Notes under the pieces: generated by a model | Told to the model about the DNA's origin: nothing | Seen by the model: only the letters and a program-made list of their open reading frames with translations | Database searches by the model: none | In this document: piece by piece, positions 25,243 through 33,547 of the stretch | Position numbering within the stretch: position 1 is the stretch's first letter | Layout: every line of letters starts with the position of its first letter | NCBI GenBank assembly: GCA_044464765.1 | Contig: JBIQKZ010000014.1 | Span: 1-64,000, forward strand | DNA from: JBIQKZ01 sp044464765 | GTDB lineage: Bacteria > Pseudomonadota > Gammaproteobacteria > Burkholderiales > Burkholderiaceae_B | DNA length: 64,000 nucleotides | Direction: 5' to 3' | Position numbers and translations under genes: made by a program

Positions 25243-27107
25243 TGGCCGCGCAGGAAGAGCTTGTCGAGTTCGTGAAGCTGCCAGTGCACCCAGGTGGGCC
25301 GGCCATGGTTGCATTGATCTGCGCGCTCTGTTTGTTCCATCTTGCGCAGCAAGGCATTCATTTCCTCCAGCGTCAGCCGTCGGTTGGCACGCACCGAGCC
25401 ATGGCAGGCCATGGTTGACAGCAGTTCGTTGCGCTGTTCGGTCAAGAGCGATGAGCTGCCCACCGAACCCAGATCGCGTAGCACGCTTTTGGCCAGCGCT
25501 TCGATGTCGCCGTGGGCGAGCAGGGCAGGCACTGCCCGCACCATCAAGGAGTTGGGTCCGGCCGAACGAAGGATCAGGCCGACTTCCGCCAGAATTTCTT
25601 CATATTCCTCGGCCAGACCGGCCTCTTTCTCGGTCACATTGAACACCACGGGCACCAGCAACTCTTGTCGAGGCAGTTCGCGCGCATCCATGGCCTGTTT
25701 TAGCTGCTCGTACACAACACGCTCGTGCGCGGCATGCATGTCCACCAGGATCAAGCCTTGTCGCGTTTGCGACAGGATATAGATGCCGTGCAATTGAGCC
25801 AGGGCCATGCCTAAGGGCAGGTCGTCGTCATGACTGGGGAGTGCATCGGTGCGAGGTGCAGATGCGGTAAGGGGCGCCATGGGCTGATACAGGTTTTGCC
25901 AGTGTTGGGCCGCGCCGGGAGTCGCCTCGCGTAGCCGAAATGCGGTCTGGCCTGAGGGGAATTGGCCTGGTTGGGGTGGAAAAACGACCGCGTTATTGTG
26001 GTTGCCGATTGGAAGTGCGGTTTGGTAGGTGTCTGGCAGTGGGTCGGCAAAGCGGTTGTGCATGCCTGGCTGTTCAGGCGTTGCAGACTGCTCTGATCCG
26101 GCTGCGTCAGTCCCGCCTGTACGCGACAAGGTATCGTTCAGTGCCTGGTACACGAAACGGTGCACCGCGCCGCTATCGCGAAAACGCACTTCGTGCTTGG
26201 CGGGATGCACGTTGACATCGACGGTGGACGGATCCACCGATAGAAAGAGCACATAGGCAGCTTGTCGGTCGCCATGCAGAACGTCGGCATACGCCTGACG
26301 AATAGCGTGGGCGACCGTGCGGTCGCGTACGTAGCGTCCGTTCACATAGAGGTATTGCTTGTCGGCGCGTGCGCGGGCGAATGACGGCCGAACAATCATC
26401 CCATGCAGCGAGATCAGTTCATGTTGATAGGCCACGGGAAGGCTTTGCTCGCGAAACTCGTCGCCCAACACATCTTGAATGCGTTGGGGAATGTCGCAGG
26501 CGCGCCAGTTTCGCTGCGGCTTGTCATTATGGAAAAGTCGGAAGGCGATTTGTGGGTGCGCCAGCGCGATCCGGCCAAGCGTCTCGACGCAGTGGCCGTA
26601 CTCCGTGGCTTCGGAACGCAGGAATTTGCGGCGGGCGGGAACATCGTGGAACAACTGACGGATATCGACGGTGGTGCCGTTGGGGCCGGAAGCGGGTTCG
26701 GGCGCCTCGTGGGTTGATCGAGTCTGCCAGGCATGGTCGTCCAGGGCGGTTCGCGAGGTAATGGTGATCTGCGCGACCGAAGCAATGGCAGCCAGGGCCT
26801 CGCCCCGAAACCCCATGGAGGCGACGCGCTCCAGTTCGTCCAGCGAGCTGATCTTGCTGGTGGCGTGGCGCGTCAGGGCCAGCGCTAGCTGATCGGGGGC
26901 GATGCCCCAGCCATCGTCGCTGACGGCAATGCGCCGAATGCCCCCGCCGTCCAACCTGACGTCGATGGCCCGTGCCCCAGCGTCGATGGCGTTTTCCAGG
27001 ACTTCCTTAAGGACAGAGGCGGGCCGTTCAATGACTTCGCCGGCAGCGATCTGACTGACCAGCAAGTCCGGCAAAGGAGCAATGACGCGAGGTAAAGACA
27101 TAAACAT
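25239..27107 (-). CDS. mutL: DNA mismatch repair protein MutL
   Basis: A 622-aa GHKL ATPase that links mismatch recognition by MutS to strand incision. The N-terminal ATPase has IAAGEVIERPASVLKE, ENAIDAGA and MGFRGEALAAI. The C-terminal domain carries VDMHAAHERVVYE, matching the D-x-H-A-x2-E-x4-E metal motif of nicking MutL proteins, plus CHGSVRANRRL and QCNHGRPT, the other two nuclease-site motifs. This predicts intrinsic endonuclease activity, as in bacteria without MutH. The start is at 27107 or six bases inside. Coupled to miaA. Confidence 0.95.
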   Translation of the reverse strand: MFMSLPRVIAPLPDLLVSQIAAGEVIERPASVLKEVLENAIDAGARAIDVRLDGGGIRRIAVSDDGWGIAPDQLALALTRHATSKISSLDELERVASMGFRGEALAAIASVAQITITSRTALDDHAWQTRSTHEAPEPASGPNGTTVDIRQLFHDVPARRKFLRSEATEYGHCVETLGRIALAHPQIAFRLFHNDKPQRNWRACDIPQRIQDVLGDEFREQSLPVAYQHELISLHGMIVRPSFARARADKQYLYVNGRYVRDRTVAHAIRQAYADVLHGDRQAAYVLFLSVDPSTVDVNVHPAKHEVRFRDSGAVHRFVYQALNDTLSRTGGTDAAGSEQSATPEQPGMHNRFADPLPDTYQTALPIGNHNNAVVFPPQPGQFPSGQTAFRLREATPGAAQHWQNLYQPMAPLTASAPRTDALPSHDDDLPLGMALAQLHGIYILSQTRQGLILVDMHAAHERVVYEQLKQAMDARELPRQELLVPVVFNVTEKEAGLAEEYEEILAEVGLILRSAGPNSLMVRAVPALLAHGDIEALAKSVLRDLGSVGSSSLLTEQRNELLSTMACHGSVRANRRLTLEEMNALLRKMEQTERADQCNHGRPTWVHWQLHELDKLFLRGQ

Positions 27108-27203
27108 GCGTTCCAGACAAGAAGCGACTTTTCATTTTAGCCGCTGGTTCTGTGTCTGGTTGGATGGCGCGCAATCGAGCGACCGCATTTCCGATCGGAT
27201 CCC

Positions 27204-27229
27204 TCTGGCTGCTACACAAGGCAGCCAGA
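27204..27229 (-). repeat. Hairpin between amiC and mutL
   Basis: TCTGGCTGC (27204-27212) and GCAGCCAGA (27221-27229) make a perfect 9-bp stem with an 8-nt loop, 23 bp beyond the amiC stop. No T-run follows on the minus strand, so it may attenuate or stabilise rather than end the amiC message. Confidence 0.5.
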
Positions 27230-27251
27230 AGAGTTGCCTGATACGGAAGTT

Positions 27252-28613
27252 TTATACGCGGCGGGCCAGCCCCGGGCTGGAGGCAAAATAATCATTGATG
27301 CCGCTGAGCATGGCCCGTGCGATCTTTTCCTGATGTCCCGGACTGCGCAACAGCTTCTCTTCGTGCGGATTGCTGATAAATGCGGTTTCGACCAGGATGG
27401 AGGGGATGTCCGGCGCCTTCAGCACGGCAAAGCCCGCCCGTTCCACCCGGTTCTTGTGCAAGCGATTGATCTTGCCAATTTCCTGGAGCACGCTTGAACC
27501 CACCTTCATGGCGTCGTTGATCTGGGCGGCGGTTGACAGGTCCAGCAAGACCTTGGCTACCTGCTGGTTGTGGGAGCCCAGATTGATTCCGCCGATCAGG
27601 TCGGCGTCGTTCTCGCGCTTGGCCATGATGCGCGCGGCTGTACTGGTTGCGCCATTTTGTGATAGCGCGAAAACGGATGAGCCGCGGGCACTGGGCTTAA
27701 TCCAGGCATCTGCGTGTATGGAAATAAACAAATCCGCCTTCACGCGCCGGGCTTTCTGTACGCGCACTTGTAGTGGTACGAAGTAATCATTGTCCCGTGT
27801 CAGGTAGGCGCGGGTGTTGGGTTGGGCATCGATAAGTTTCTTAAGGCGCTTGGCGATGCTCAACACGATATCTTTTTCCAGGGTTCCGCCGCGTCCGACA
27901 GCGCCTGGGTCTTCGCCACCGTGGCCGGGATCCAGCGCGATCAGCACCGGTCGGTTATTCCGGGGGGCGGTGGCAATGGGCGGCGGTGGGTCGCTTTCCG
28001 GCTTCTTGGTAAGCATCGGGGGCAACTTCTGGCCTTCAACCGATGGAATGGGGGCTTCATTGGGCGCGTTCTGCGCCAGGCTTTCCAGTACCTCGGCCAG
28101 CGGATCTTTGTCCTGCAAGCTGTTGGTAATGGCCAGCAAAGGGTCTTGCGCGATCTTGGGGTACAAATCCAGGACCAGGCGATACTTATATTCGCCGATG
28201 GGCTTGAGCGTGAAGACCTGAGGGGCGATGGGCTGCTTCAAGTCGAGCACCAGCCGAAGGACGTCCGGGCGGTTCTGCGCGACACGCACCGAGGCGATAT
28301 ACGGGTCGTTGGGACGCACCTTGTTGATGAGTTCATTGATTTTCTGACTCATGGTCAGGCCGTCGATGTCGACGACCAGACGGTGCGGGTTTTCCAGCGT
28401 GAAATGCTCGGCCTTCAGTTCGGTATCCAGCTCCAGCGTAACGCGCGTGTATTCATCTGCCGGCCATGTGCGTACGGCCAATATGGTCCCGGCCATTGCC
28501 AGTCGGGGGATAACCGGCAAGACGAACAGGGTGGTTGCGGCCGCTATGAATCGGCGCCGCGCGCCGTTATGGTCGGACTTGTCGTAAAGGGGGGCGCCAG
28601 GGATGTCAGCCAT
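27252..28613 (-). CDS. amiC: N-acetylmuramoyl-L-alanine amidase AmiC, Tat-exported
   Basis: A 453-aa periplasmic amidase that splits septal peptidoglycan for daughter-cell separation. ARRRFIAAATTLFVLPVIP (about 18-36) is a twin-arginine signal, as in E. coli AmiA/AmiC. An AMIN septum-targeting domain (about 45-140) and an Asp/Pro-rich linker lead to the Amidase_3 domain, with ALDPGHGGEDPGAVG (about 225-240), SIHADAW and ILVETAFISNPHEE holding the zinc ligands and catalytic Glu. Its first 70 bases overlap the end of tsaE; a later start would lose the Tat motif. tsaE-amiC-mutL-miaA is a conserved order. Confidence 0.94.
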   Translation of the reverse strand: MADIPGAPLYDKSDHNGARRRFIAAATTLFVLPVIPRLAMAGTILAVRTWPADEYTRVTLELDTELKAEHFTLENPHRLVVDIDGLTMSQKINELINKVRPNDPYIASVRVAQNRPDVLRLVLDLKQPIAPQVFTLKPIGEYKYRLVLDLYPKIAQDPLLAITNSLQDKDPLAEVLESLAQNAPNEAPIPSVEGQKLPPMLTKKPESDPPPPIATAPRNNRPVLIALDPGHGGEDPGAVGRGGTLEKDIVLSIAKRLKKLIDAQPNTRAYLTRDNDYFVPLQVRVQKARRVKADLFISIHADAWIKPSARGSSVFALSQNGATSTAARIMAKRENDADLIGGINLGSHNQQVAKVLLDLSTAAQINDAMKVGSSVLQEIGKINRLHKNRVERAGFAVLKAPDIPSILVETAFISNPHEEKLLRSPGHQEKIARAMLSGINDYFASSPGLARRV

Positions 28614-29098
28614 AATTGTCCTTTGTAGCTATAGGCGGTCAAGCGTGCGTGTCGCCCGGTATCGGCGTAATTAAGGTGGATTTCAAGGTCAGGCGCCGGT
28701 AATAGGGAGCCTGCTTGCTCAGGCCATTCGATCAAAACCACAGCTTCTTTTTGAAGAGTTTCCCGGAACCCGGCGTCTATCCAATCGTTAGGATCGCTAA
28801 ATCTATAGAAATCAAGATGATAGAAGTATAAGTTAGAAAGTTTATAGGTTTCAAGTAGCGCGTAGCTGGGACTTTTGATTCGACCCGTGATTCCGCAAGC
28901 GCGAAGCAACGCGCGGGCAAAGGATGTTTTCCCGGCGCCAAGGTCGCCCTTCAGGTGAATCCGGCCCCCTGGCGCGGTCGGACGAGCAGCGCCGATTTGC
29001 CCCATCACCAGCGGCGCGAGTTGCTTGGCAAGAGCGACTGTGGTTTCTTCGTTCGCTAAAAATACATCAACTTCTTTTAAAATCTTGGAATCGGGCAT
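28544..29098 (-). CDS. tsaE: tRNA threonylcarbamoyladenosine biosynthesis protein TsaE
   Basis: A 184-aa P-loop ATPase that works with TsaB/TsaD in making t6A37 of tRNA. The Walker A motif GDLGAGKTSFARALL, PSYALLETY and YHLDFYR are diagnostic. Of two in-frame ATGs, the second (29098) sits six bases after AGGA, while the first (29104) touches it, so the second is preferred. It is longer than E. coli TsaE (153 aa); the C-terminal 25-30 residues lie over the amiC start and may be poorly constrained. Confidence 0.93.
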   Translation of the reverse strand: MPDSKILKEVDVFLANEETTVALAKQLAPLVMGQIGAARPTAPGGRIHLKGDLGAGKTSFARALLRACGITGRIKSPSYALLETYKLSNLYFYHLDFYRFSDPNDWIDAGFRETLQKEAVVLIEWPEQAGSLLPAPDLEIHLNYADTGRHARLTAYSYKGQLWLTSLAPPFTTSPTITARGADS

Positions 29099-29104
29099 TC
29101 TCAT

Positions 29105-29398
29105 TCCTGGTTTCTTCGGGGCGTACTACACCCCGTGTTCGGTGATGTACGTCAAAATCTCCCAAGCCGACATTCTGGCAGAAACCATGCGTGGGCGCGC
29201 TGGCGCAGAGCGTTCTGGTTACGCTGTTTGACAGGAAAGTTGCGTAAACATCGTCCCTGCAGGTGTTGGATATACGCCATAAGCAGGGTTTTTTGGGCCC
29301 GCTTATTGTGTTTGCCAGGCGGCCTGCTGTAGTGTTGCGACTGAGGGTTTCGGTAGCCATAAGTTTGCCCCAGCAACGTTTGTGATGGAGATAAAGAC
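29105..29398. other. Divergent tsaE/Bug-receptor intergenic region with an inverted repeat
   Basis: About 294 bp without a recognisable gene. ATAAGC plus GGG (29279-29288, one unpaired A) pairs with CCCGCTTAT (29298-29306), with a run of six T's in the loop; its role is unclear. A TTGACA occurs at 29228-29233 but no -10 is found at the right distance. Promoters for both flanking genes must lie here; I cannot place them. Confidence 0.5.
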
Positions 29399-30391
29399 AT
29401 GTGCACCACAAAACTGACCTCACCGTTTGCCGCGCTCGCGCTGGCGGCTGTTTTTGGTTTGTCGACCCCGGCCGGCAACGCCCATGCGGCTTACCCGGAT
29501 AAACCTGTGCGGGTCATCGTACCGTTTGCGCCGGGTGGGTCGACCGACATTGTGGCTCGCATTGTCACGCAACGCATGGGCGACGAGTTGGGCCAGACGT
29601 TTATTGTCGAGAACAAAGGCGGCGCAGGCGGCGCCATTGGTGCGCAACAGGCCGCCAAGGCAGAGCCTGACGGCTACACGCTATCCATTGCGACGGTGTC
29701 CACGTTGGCCGTCATTCCGGCGTGTCGCCCCGAAGGTGCTGGCTACGATCCCTTGAACGACTTCCTTCCCGTCACTAACTTTGCCAATGTGCCCAATGTG
29801 GTCGAGGTCAACCCCAAGTTCCCCGCCCAATCATTCAAGGAATTTGTACAGGTCCTGAAAGACAATCCCGACAAGTATTCCCATGGCAGCAGCGGGCAAT
29901 GCAGTGTTCTTCACTTATTTGGCGAAGCGTTCAAGCTAGCCACGGGCACGAAGGCGGTTCATGTTCCCTATAAAGGGTCGGGTCCGGCGGTCAGCGACGC
30001 CGTGGGTGGCCAGATCGAGATCCTTTTCGACAATCTGCCGTCATCCATGGGGCAGATCGAGGCCGGCCGTTTGCGCCCCATGGCCATTGCCTGGCCACAG
30101 CGGCTTGAAGCGCTGAAAGATGTTCCAACGCTTGCCGAAGAGGGCTACCCTCAACTTAATCGGTCGGCCTGGTATGGCTTGCTTGCGCCTAAAGGCACGC
30201 CGCCGGAAATTATCGCCACGTTGCGCGATGCGGCGGTTGCCGCCTTGAAAGACCCCCAGGTGATCGCTGCGCTTGAAAAACAAGGTGCTGCGCCTTCGGG
30301 CAATACGCCCGAGGAATTCTCCCGTGAAATCAAGGCGGAATACGATTGGGCGCAGGGTGTGGTTGCCAAGGGCAATATCAAGCTGGAGTAG
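29399..30391 (+). CDS. Tripartite tricarboxylate transporter receptor (Bug/TctC family)
   Basis: A 330-aa periplasmic binding protein. The signal peptide (about 1-30, ending NAHA-AYPDKP) is followed by the Bug hallmarks YPDKPVRVIVPFAPGGSTD (about 31-49), GGAGGAIGAQQAAKAEPDGYT and VPYKGSGPAVSDAVGGQIE. Bug receptors deliver carboxylates or amides to TctAB-type permeases or sensors; hundreds of paralogues occur in Alcaligenaceae, mostly orphans like this one. GGAG lies eight bases before the ATG. Ligand unknown; the two Cys of this copy (SGQC, PACRP) are unusual enough to note. Confidence 0.92.
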   Translation: MCTTKLTSPFAALALAAVFGLSTPAGNAHAAYPDKPVRVIVPFAPGGSTDIVARIVTQRMGDELGQTFIVENKGGAGGAIGAQQAAKAEPDGYTLSIATVSTLAVIPACRPEGAGYDPLNDFLPVTNFANVPNVVEVNPKFPAQSFKEFVQVLKDNPDKYSHGSSGQCSVLHLFGEAFKLATGTKAVHVPYKGSGPAVSDAVGGQIEILFDNLPSSMGQIEAGRLRPMAIAWPQRLEALKDVPTLAEEGYPQLNRSAWYGLLAPKGTPPEIIATLRDAAVAALKDPQVIAALEKQGAAPSGNTPEEFSREIKAEYDWAQGVVAKGNIKLE

Positions 30392-30523
30392 ATGGTCTGG
30401 CTTCAGGGCCGATTGGCGCGTGCTGGACATCTATTTCTTATAGTGTCCATAACGTATGGGGCTAGCGTGTCGGTTTCCGGCAGTGTGCATGGTGTGTGTG
30501 CGACGCTACGCGCCTACTCCTGA

Positions 30524-30529
30524 TAAAAT
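30524..30529 (+). promoter_or_regulatory. Candidate -10 element of tRNA-Arg
   Basis: TAAAAT ends 13 bases before the mature tRNA 5' end and is followed by a GC-rich discriminator, as in stringently controlled tRNA promoters. No convincing -35 is seen 17 bp upstream. Confidence 0.35.
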
Positions 30530-30542
30530 GGCTGGCTTTCCT

Positions 30543-30617
30543 GTCTCCGTAGTTAAATGGATATAACTTTCCCCTCCTAAGGGAAGATTGCAGGTTCGAT
30601 TCCTGCCGGAGACGCCA
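30543..30617 (+). tRNA. tRNA-Arg (anticodon CCU)
   Basis: A complete cloverleaf: acceptor GTCTCCG/CGGAGAC, D stem GTTA/TAAC, anticodon stem TTCCC/GGGAA with loop CTCCTAA (CCT at 34-36), T arm GCAGG/CCTGC around TTCGATT, discriminator G and encoded CCA. It reads the AGG codon. Minor-codon tRNA-Arg genes are frequent island attachment sites, and the next gene downstream looks foreign. No second copy of the tRNA 3' end was seen in the window. Confidence 0.96.
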
Positions 30618-30629
30618 GTTGTATAACGG

Positions 30630-30655
30630 TGGGACGCCATGAAGCGTCCCATTTT
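30630..30655 (+). terminator. Rho-independent terminator of tRNA-Arg
   Basis: TGGGACGC (30630-30637) and GCGTCCCA (30644-30651) form an 8-bp stem with loop CATGAA, followed by TTTTCATTT, starting 12 bases after the tRNA CCA. Confidence 0.9.
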
Positions 30656-30718
30656 CATTTGGCGGCTTGTCGTTTGTCCAGCGTAACCTTAACAGGACGG
30701 CGGGGCCGGGTGGGGCGG

Positions 30719-32227
30719 TTATTCAAACTTCCCCAGGGTAAGCGTTAACGAGGTGGTGTTAAGGGCGACGAGCGAGGGTTCCTGGTCTCCGACATCGTCG
30801 TAGGCGAATGCGTAGGCCAGGCCGTTTTCGCTGAATTCGTGGAATCTCTTGGCCCAGGTGTTGTAGGGGGTCGACAGGGAAGTATAGTTCTGGCTGATCG
30901 GAGGCGTGTAGTTCCCCCCATTTGCGTCGATGTTCACGATCGTGGTGGTGGTATCGAGGACCCCTCGGTTGTAGCCTGCAAGAATGGCCTTGCCGGTGTT
31001 CTTCATATCGCCGAGCAAATCGCCGACTTGGTCAACGTCCTTGCCAGCCAGGGAACCTGCGCAGGCGAGGACGTTGTACGTGGTGATGTCGTTGAACGCG
31101 AACACGACATCGCCAAGGGTGCGTGTTTTGTAGAAATTCAGTGTCTTGCCGTCTGCCGCCGTGAAACCGTAATAGGTTTTCTGCAATGCGTTGCTGGGGC
31201 AGGTGACCTCGAGCCACGCGGTTTTCCAGTGCTCCAGCGTGTTCTTGATGATTTCGTCCAGATACTTATTGTCCTTGGCCTTGGGGATCTGGTACGGCGA
31301 CAATGCGCGCAATTTGCCGTGCGTATTGGCAAGTTGCGGATAGGCGTCGCTGTCAACATTAGTTCCGTCAGGGATGGCAATCGAGGTGTTGAAGAGGGCG
31401 TTGGTTTCGGCACCCAGTGCGTCGATGATTTCCGACCGCTTTTTTGTGTACAGGCCTTGTATGCCGTTGCGTACTTCGCTGCCTGTAGCGTTGATTGAAA
31501 TAGGGAAGCCGTACTGATCGACCTGGGTTGTATTAATGAACAAAAGGCTGTTTACATCGAATGAAAATTCCAGCCAGTCGAAGAAACACAGGCTGCCGAA
31601 GCCGTTTTCTGTAACAATTGGCGTCGTATAGCCGGTTGTTGCCCCAGGGTTGCCTCTGGGTATGAAAGGTATCAGCGGCTTGCCCACCGAGATCCAGATG
31701 CGCCCGCTGAACGCTTGATCGCCACTTCCGTAACCTGGGATATTTGTGCTGTTAAAGCTGGAAAGATCAGCCGCTACCGTGGGGCCGGTACGGCTTAGGG
31801 AAATACTGTAGTTGGCCCAGGGTTCCGGATAATTCTGAGTGTATAGCGTATTTTTTAGGGCGGTTTGGTAGTCATCATTGCTTTTAATGATATTGTCGGC
31901 GATGGACATTTGTACCGGCTTTTTTGCGACTGGATCGTATCGATAATAGACTTCGCCCGGCACCTTCACCAAACCGGTGATATACGCATAGATGGGATAC
32001 GCTTCGGGGATGCCGGTGGCTGCAACGCTGGCATCAATGATTAGGCTTTTACCCGGGGTAGAGCCGCCTTGGCCAAGAAGGGAGCCTCCCGGCGCGGGGT
32101 TGACGTCGCCTAAGGCAAGGCTCGACGTTGTATTGGGGCTGCTTCCGTCGTTGCAGGCGCCAAGAACACCGACCACCCCGAAGGCCCCAAGCCTCTTCAG
32201 GGCAGTGCGGCGTTTCATATCAACCAT
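30719..32227 (-). CDS. Tat-exported lipoprotein of the GH64 (thaumatin-like beta-1,3-glucanase) family
   Basis: The ATG at 32227 follows AAGGAG by six bases and gives 502 residues. KRRTALKRLG (5-14) is a Tat motif and VLGAC ends in Cys25, a lipobox, so this should be a Tat lipoprotein. A Gly/Ser linker leads to a GH64-like domain: SGRIWISVGK, DWLEFSFD, TTQVDQYGFPIS, LRALSPYQ and the C-terminal FHEFSENGLAYAFAYDDVGD. The catalytic Glu/Asp pair appears kept as E220 and D237, 17 apart; in the Streptomyces laminaripentaose-producing enzyme the pair is 16 apart. The predicted activity is cleavage of beta-1,3-glucan of fungi or algae at the cell surface. Base composition is lower in GC than its neighbours (25 and 32 G/C in two counted 60-base stretches), suggesting transfer. 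Confidence 0.78.
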   Translation of the reverse strand: MVDMKRRTALKRLGAFGVVGVLGACNDGSSPNTTSSLALGDVNPAPGGSLLGQGGSTPGKSLIIDASVAATGIPEAYPIYAYITGLVKVPGEVYYRYDPVAKKPVQMSIADNIIKSNDDYQTALKNTLYTQNYPEPWANYSISLSRTGPTVAADLSSFNSTNIPGYGSGDQAFSGRIWISVGKPLIPFIPRGNPGATTGYTTPIVTENGFGSLCFFDWLEFSFDVNSLLFINTTQVDQYGFPISINATGSEVRNGIQGLYTKKRSEIIDALGAETNALFNTSIAIPDGTNVDSDAYPQLANTHGKLRALSPYQIPKAKDNKYLDEIIKNTLEHWKTAWLEVTCPSNALQKTYYGFTAADGKTLNFYKTRTLGDVVFAFNDITTYNVLACAGSLAGKDVDQVGDLLGDMKNTGKAILAGYNRGVLDTTTTIVNIDANGGNYTPPISQNYTSLSTPYNTWAKRFHEFSENGLAYAFAYDDVGDQEPSLVALNTTSLTLTLGKFE

Positions 32228-32341
32228 GACAATCTCCTTGTTACGAAACTTTTCGTTACAAAACGAGCTGCCTAGCTCTTTTCGATCATGCTCCCGAAAA
32301 CTGCAGGATGTCAATAATAAATTGTCACGTCTAGTTTAATA

Positions 32342-32551
32342 ATGACGTCTTTGGCCAGCAGCATCTGCTGCGGCAGGCCGCATTCAGTGCTCGACACGAA
32401 TCAGACGCGTCATCACGACGCAAGTATCCGCTGCAGTCACATTCTTCGGTTTCCCGACACACCGCAGCGGGAGTTGTGCTGGTGCTGCTTAGGTATCGTC
32501 CCTAAAATTGGCACGTTGCGCGAACAATTGGTTCTTGAAATTAATGCCTAA
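32342..32551 (+). other. Unassigned 69-codon open frame beside the ligase remnant
   Basis: An ATG-started frame in the gap between the GH64 gene and the acyl-CoA ligase remnant. The last 20 codons (GIVPKIGTLREQLVLEINA) read like genuine protein; the first 50 do not (Cys/His/Arg-rich) and no ribosome site is evident. It may be the end of another broken gene. I cannot assign it, and it may not be expressed. Confidence 0.2.
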
Positions 32552-32730
32552 CCGGGCGAAAGCGCCAGTATTGCCGCAGTCATATCAGCCGACACAAAGT
32601 ACCCAAGTATTTCGTGTTCCTGGACGATCTGCCGCTGACCGCCAGTGGTAAAGTTCAAAAGAACGAGTTGCGCAAGCTGGTGCTGGAGCGACTCAAGGCC
32701 GACGAAGGCCTGACGAACCAAGGATCTTGA
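32545..32730 (+). pseudogene. C-terminal remnant of an AMP-forming acyl-CoA synthetase
   Basis: The 62-codon open frame ending at the TGA of 32728-32730 includes QYCRSHISRHKVPKYFVFL followed by DDLPLTASGKVQKNELRKLV. This is the C-terminal subdomain of acyl-CoA synthetases (ANL superfamily), with the A10 motif PLTASGK and its catalytic Lys. The frame is closed by a stop at 32542-32544 and has no start, so roughly 450-500 upstream residues are missing. The stop is three bases before the crotonase ATG, a normal operon junction, which shows that the ligase once headed the crotonase-SDR operon. It was cut off by deletion or by arrival of the GH64 segment. Confidence 0.85.
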
Positions 32731-32733
32731 TTC

Positions 32734-33543
32734 ATGTCGCATGTGTTGCAGTACGAAAAGCGTGGGCACATTGCCGAATTCACATTCAACCGGCCCGAGG
32801 CGCACAACGCCTTAAGTCCCGAAATGCTGTGCCGGTTTGCGGATGCCTTGCTGGATTTCGAAGCGGACGATGCGCTGCGCGTTGCGATACTGTCAGGTGC
32901 AGGCCTGCGCGCTTTTTGTGCGGGCGGCGACCTGGGCAAGACCTTGCCCTTGCTGACTGGTGCACGAGAACCGGAAGACGACTGGGATCGGCGCTTGCTG
33001 AACGACCCCTGTGTCATGCAGGTTTCCAGCTTGTGCAAATTCACGCCGACCAAGCCGCTTATCGCCGCGGTCCACGGCATTTGCGTGGCCGCCGGCGCCG
33101 AATTGCTGTTGGCCACCGACATCCGCATTGCATCGCAGGATGCGCGCTTTGCCTGGCCGGAAGTGCAGCGCGGCTTGATCCCCTTTGCGGGCTCGCTCAC
33201 GCGTTTGCCCTCGCAGATTCCGTACAGCAAGGCCATGGAGCTGATGCTGACGGGCGAAGCGATCGATGCTCAGCAGGCCCTGGCAATGGGGTTGGTCAAT
33301 TATGTGACGCCGACGGACGAAGTACTGCCCTTGGCCCGAAAACTGGCGGCCCGGATTGCAGCCAATGGTCCACTGGCGGTGCGGGAAGTCAAGAGAACCG
33401 CCATTGCCGCCATGGGCCGCCCCACCCAGGAAGGTTTTGAGTTGGAAGCGGCGGCCTACCACCGAATCATGGGCACCGATGATGCAAAGGAAGGGCCGCG
33501 CGCCTTCATGGAACGTCGCGCGCCCGTCTACCTGGGAAAATAG
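32734..33543 (+). CDS. Enoyl-CoA hydratase/isomerase family protein
   Basis: A 269-aa crotonase-fold protein with FCAGGDLGKTL (about 60-70) and AAVHGICVAAGAELLLATDI (about 109-128) forming the oxyanion hole, and FAWPEVQRGLIPFAGS in the active region. The Glu pair of classical hydratases is only partly matched, so the reaction is open. AAGGA lies inside the end of the ligase remnant. The SDR gene follows with a 4-bp gap, and the lost ligase preceded it, so the trio probably activated and processed an acyl or aryl acid. Expression may be reduced if the original promoter went with the ligase 5' end. Confidence 0.86.
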   Translation: MSHVLQYEKRGHIAEFTFNRPEAHNALSPEMLCRFADALLDFEADDALRVAILSGAGLRAFCAGGDLGKTLPLLTGAREPEDDWDRRLLNDPCVMQVSSLCKFTPTKPLIAAVHGICVAAGAELLLATDIRIASQDARFAWPEVQRGLIPFAGSLTRLPSQIPYSKAMELMLTGEAIDAQQALAMGLVNYVTPTDEVLPLARKLAARIAANGPLAVREVKRTAIAAMGRPTQEGFELEAAAYHRIMGTDDAKEGPRAFMERRAPVYLGK

Positions 33544-33547
33544 CGCA

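Noticed and set aside
29144..29230. 29-codon frame (starting MYVKISQAD) upstream of the Bug receptor
   Set aside because: Too short, no ribosome site and no recognisable similarity; it lies in the region that must hold both promoters.
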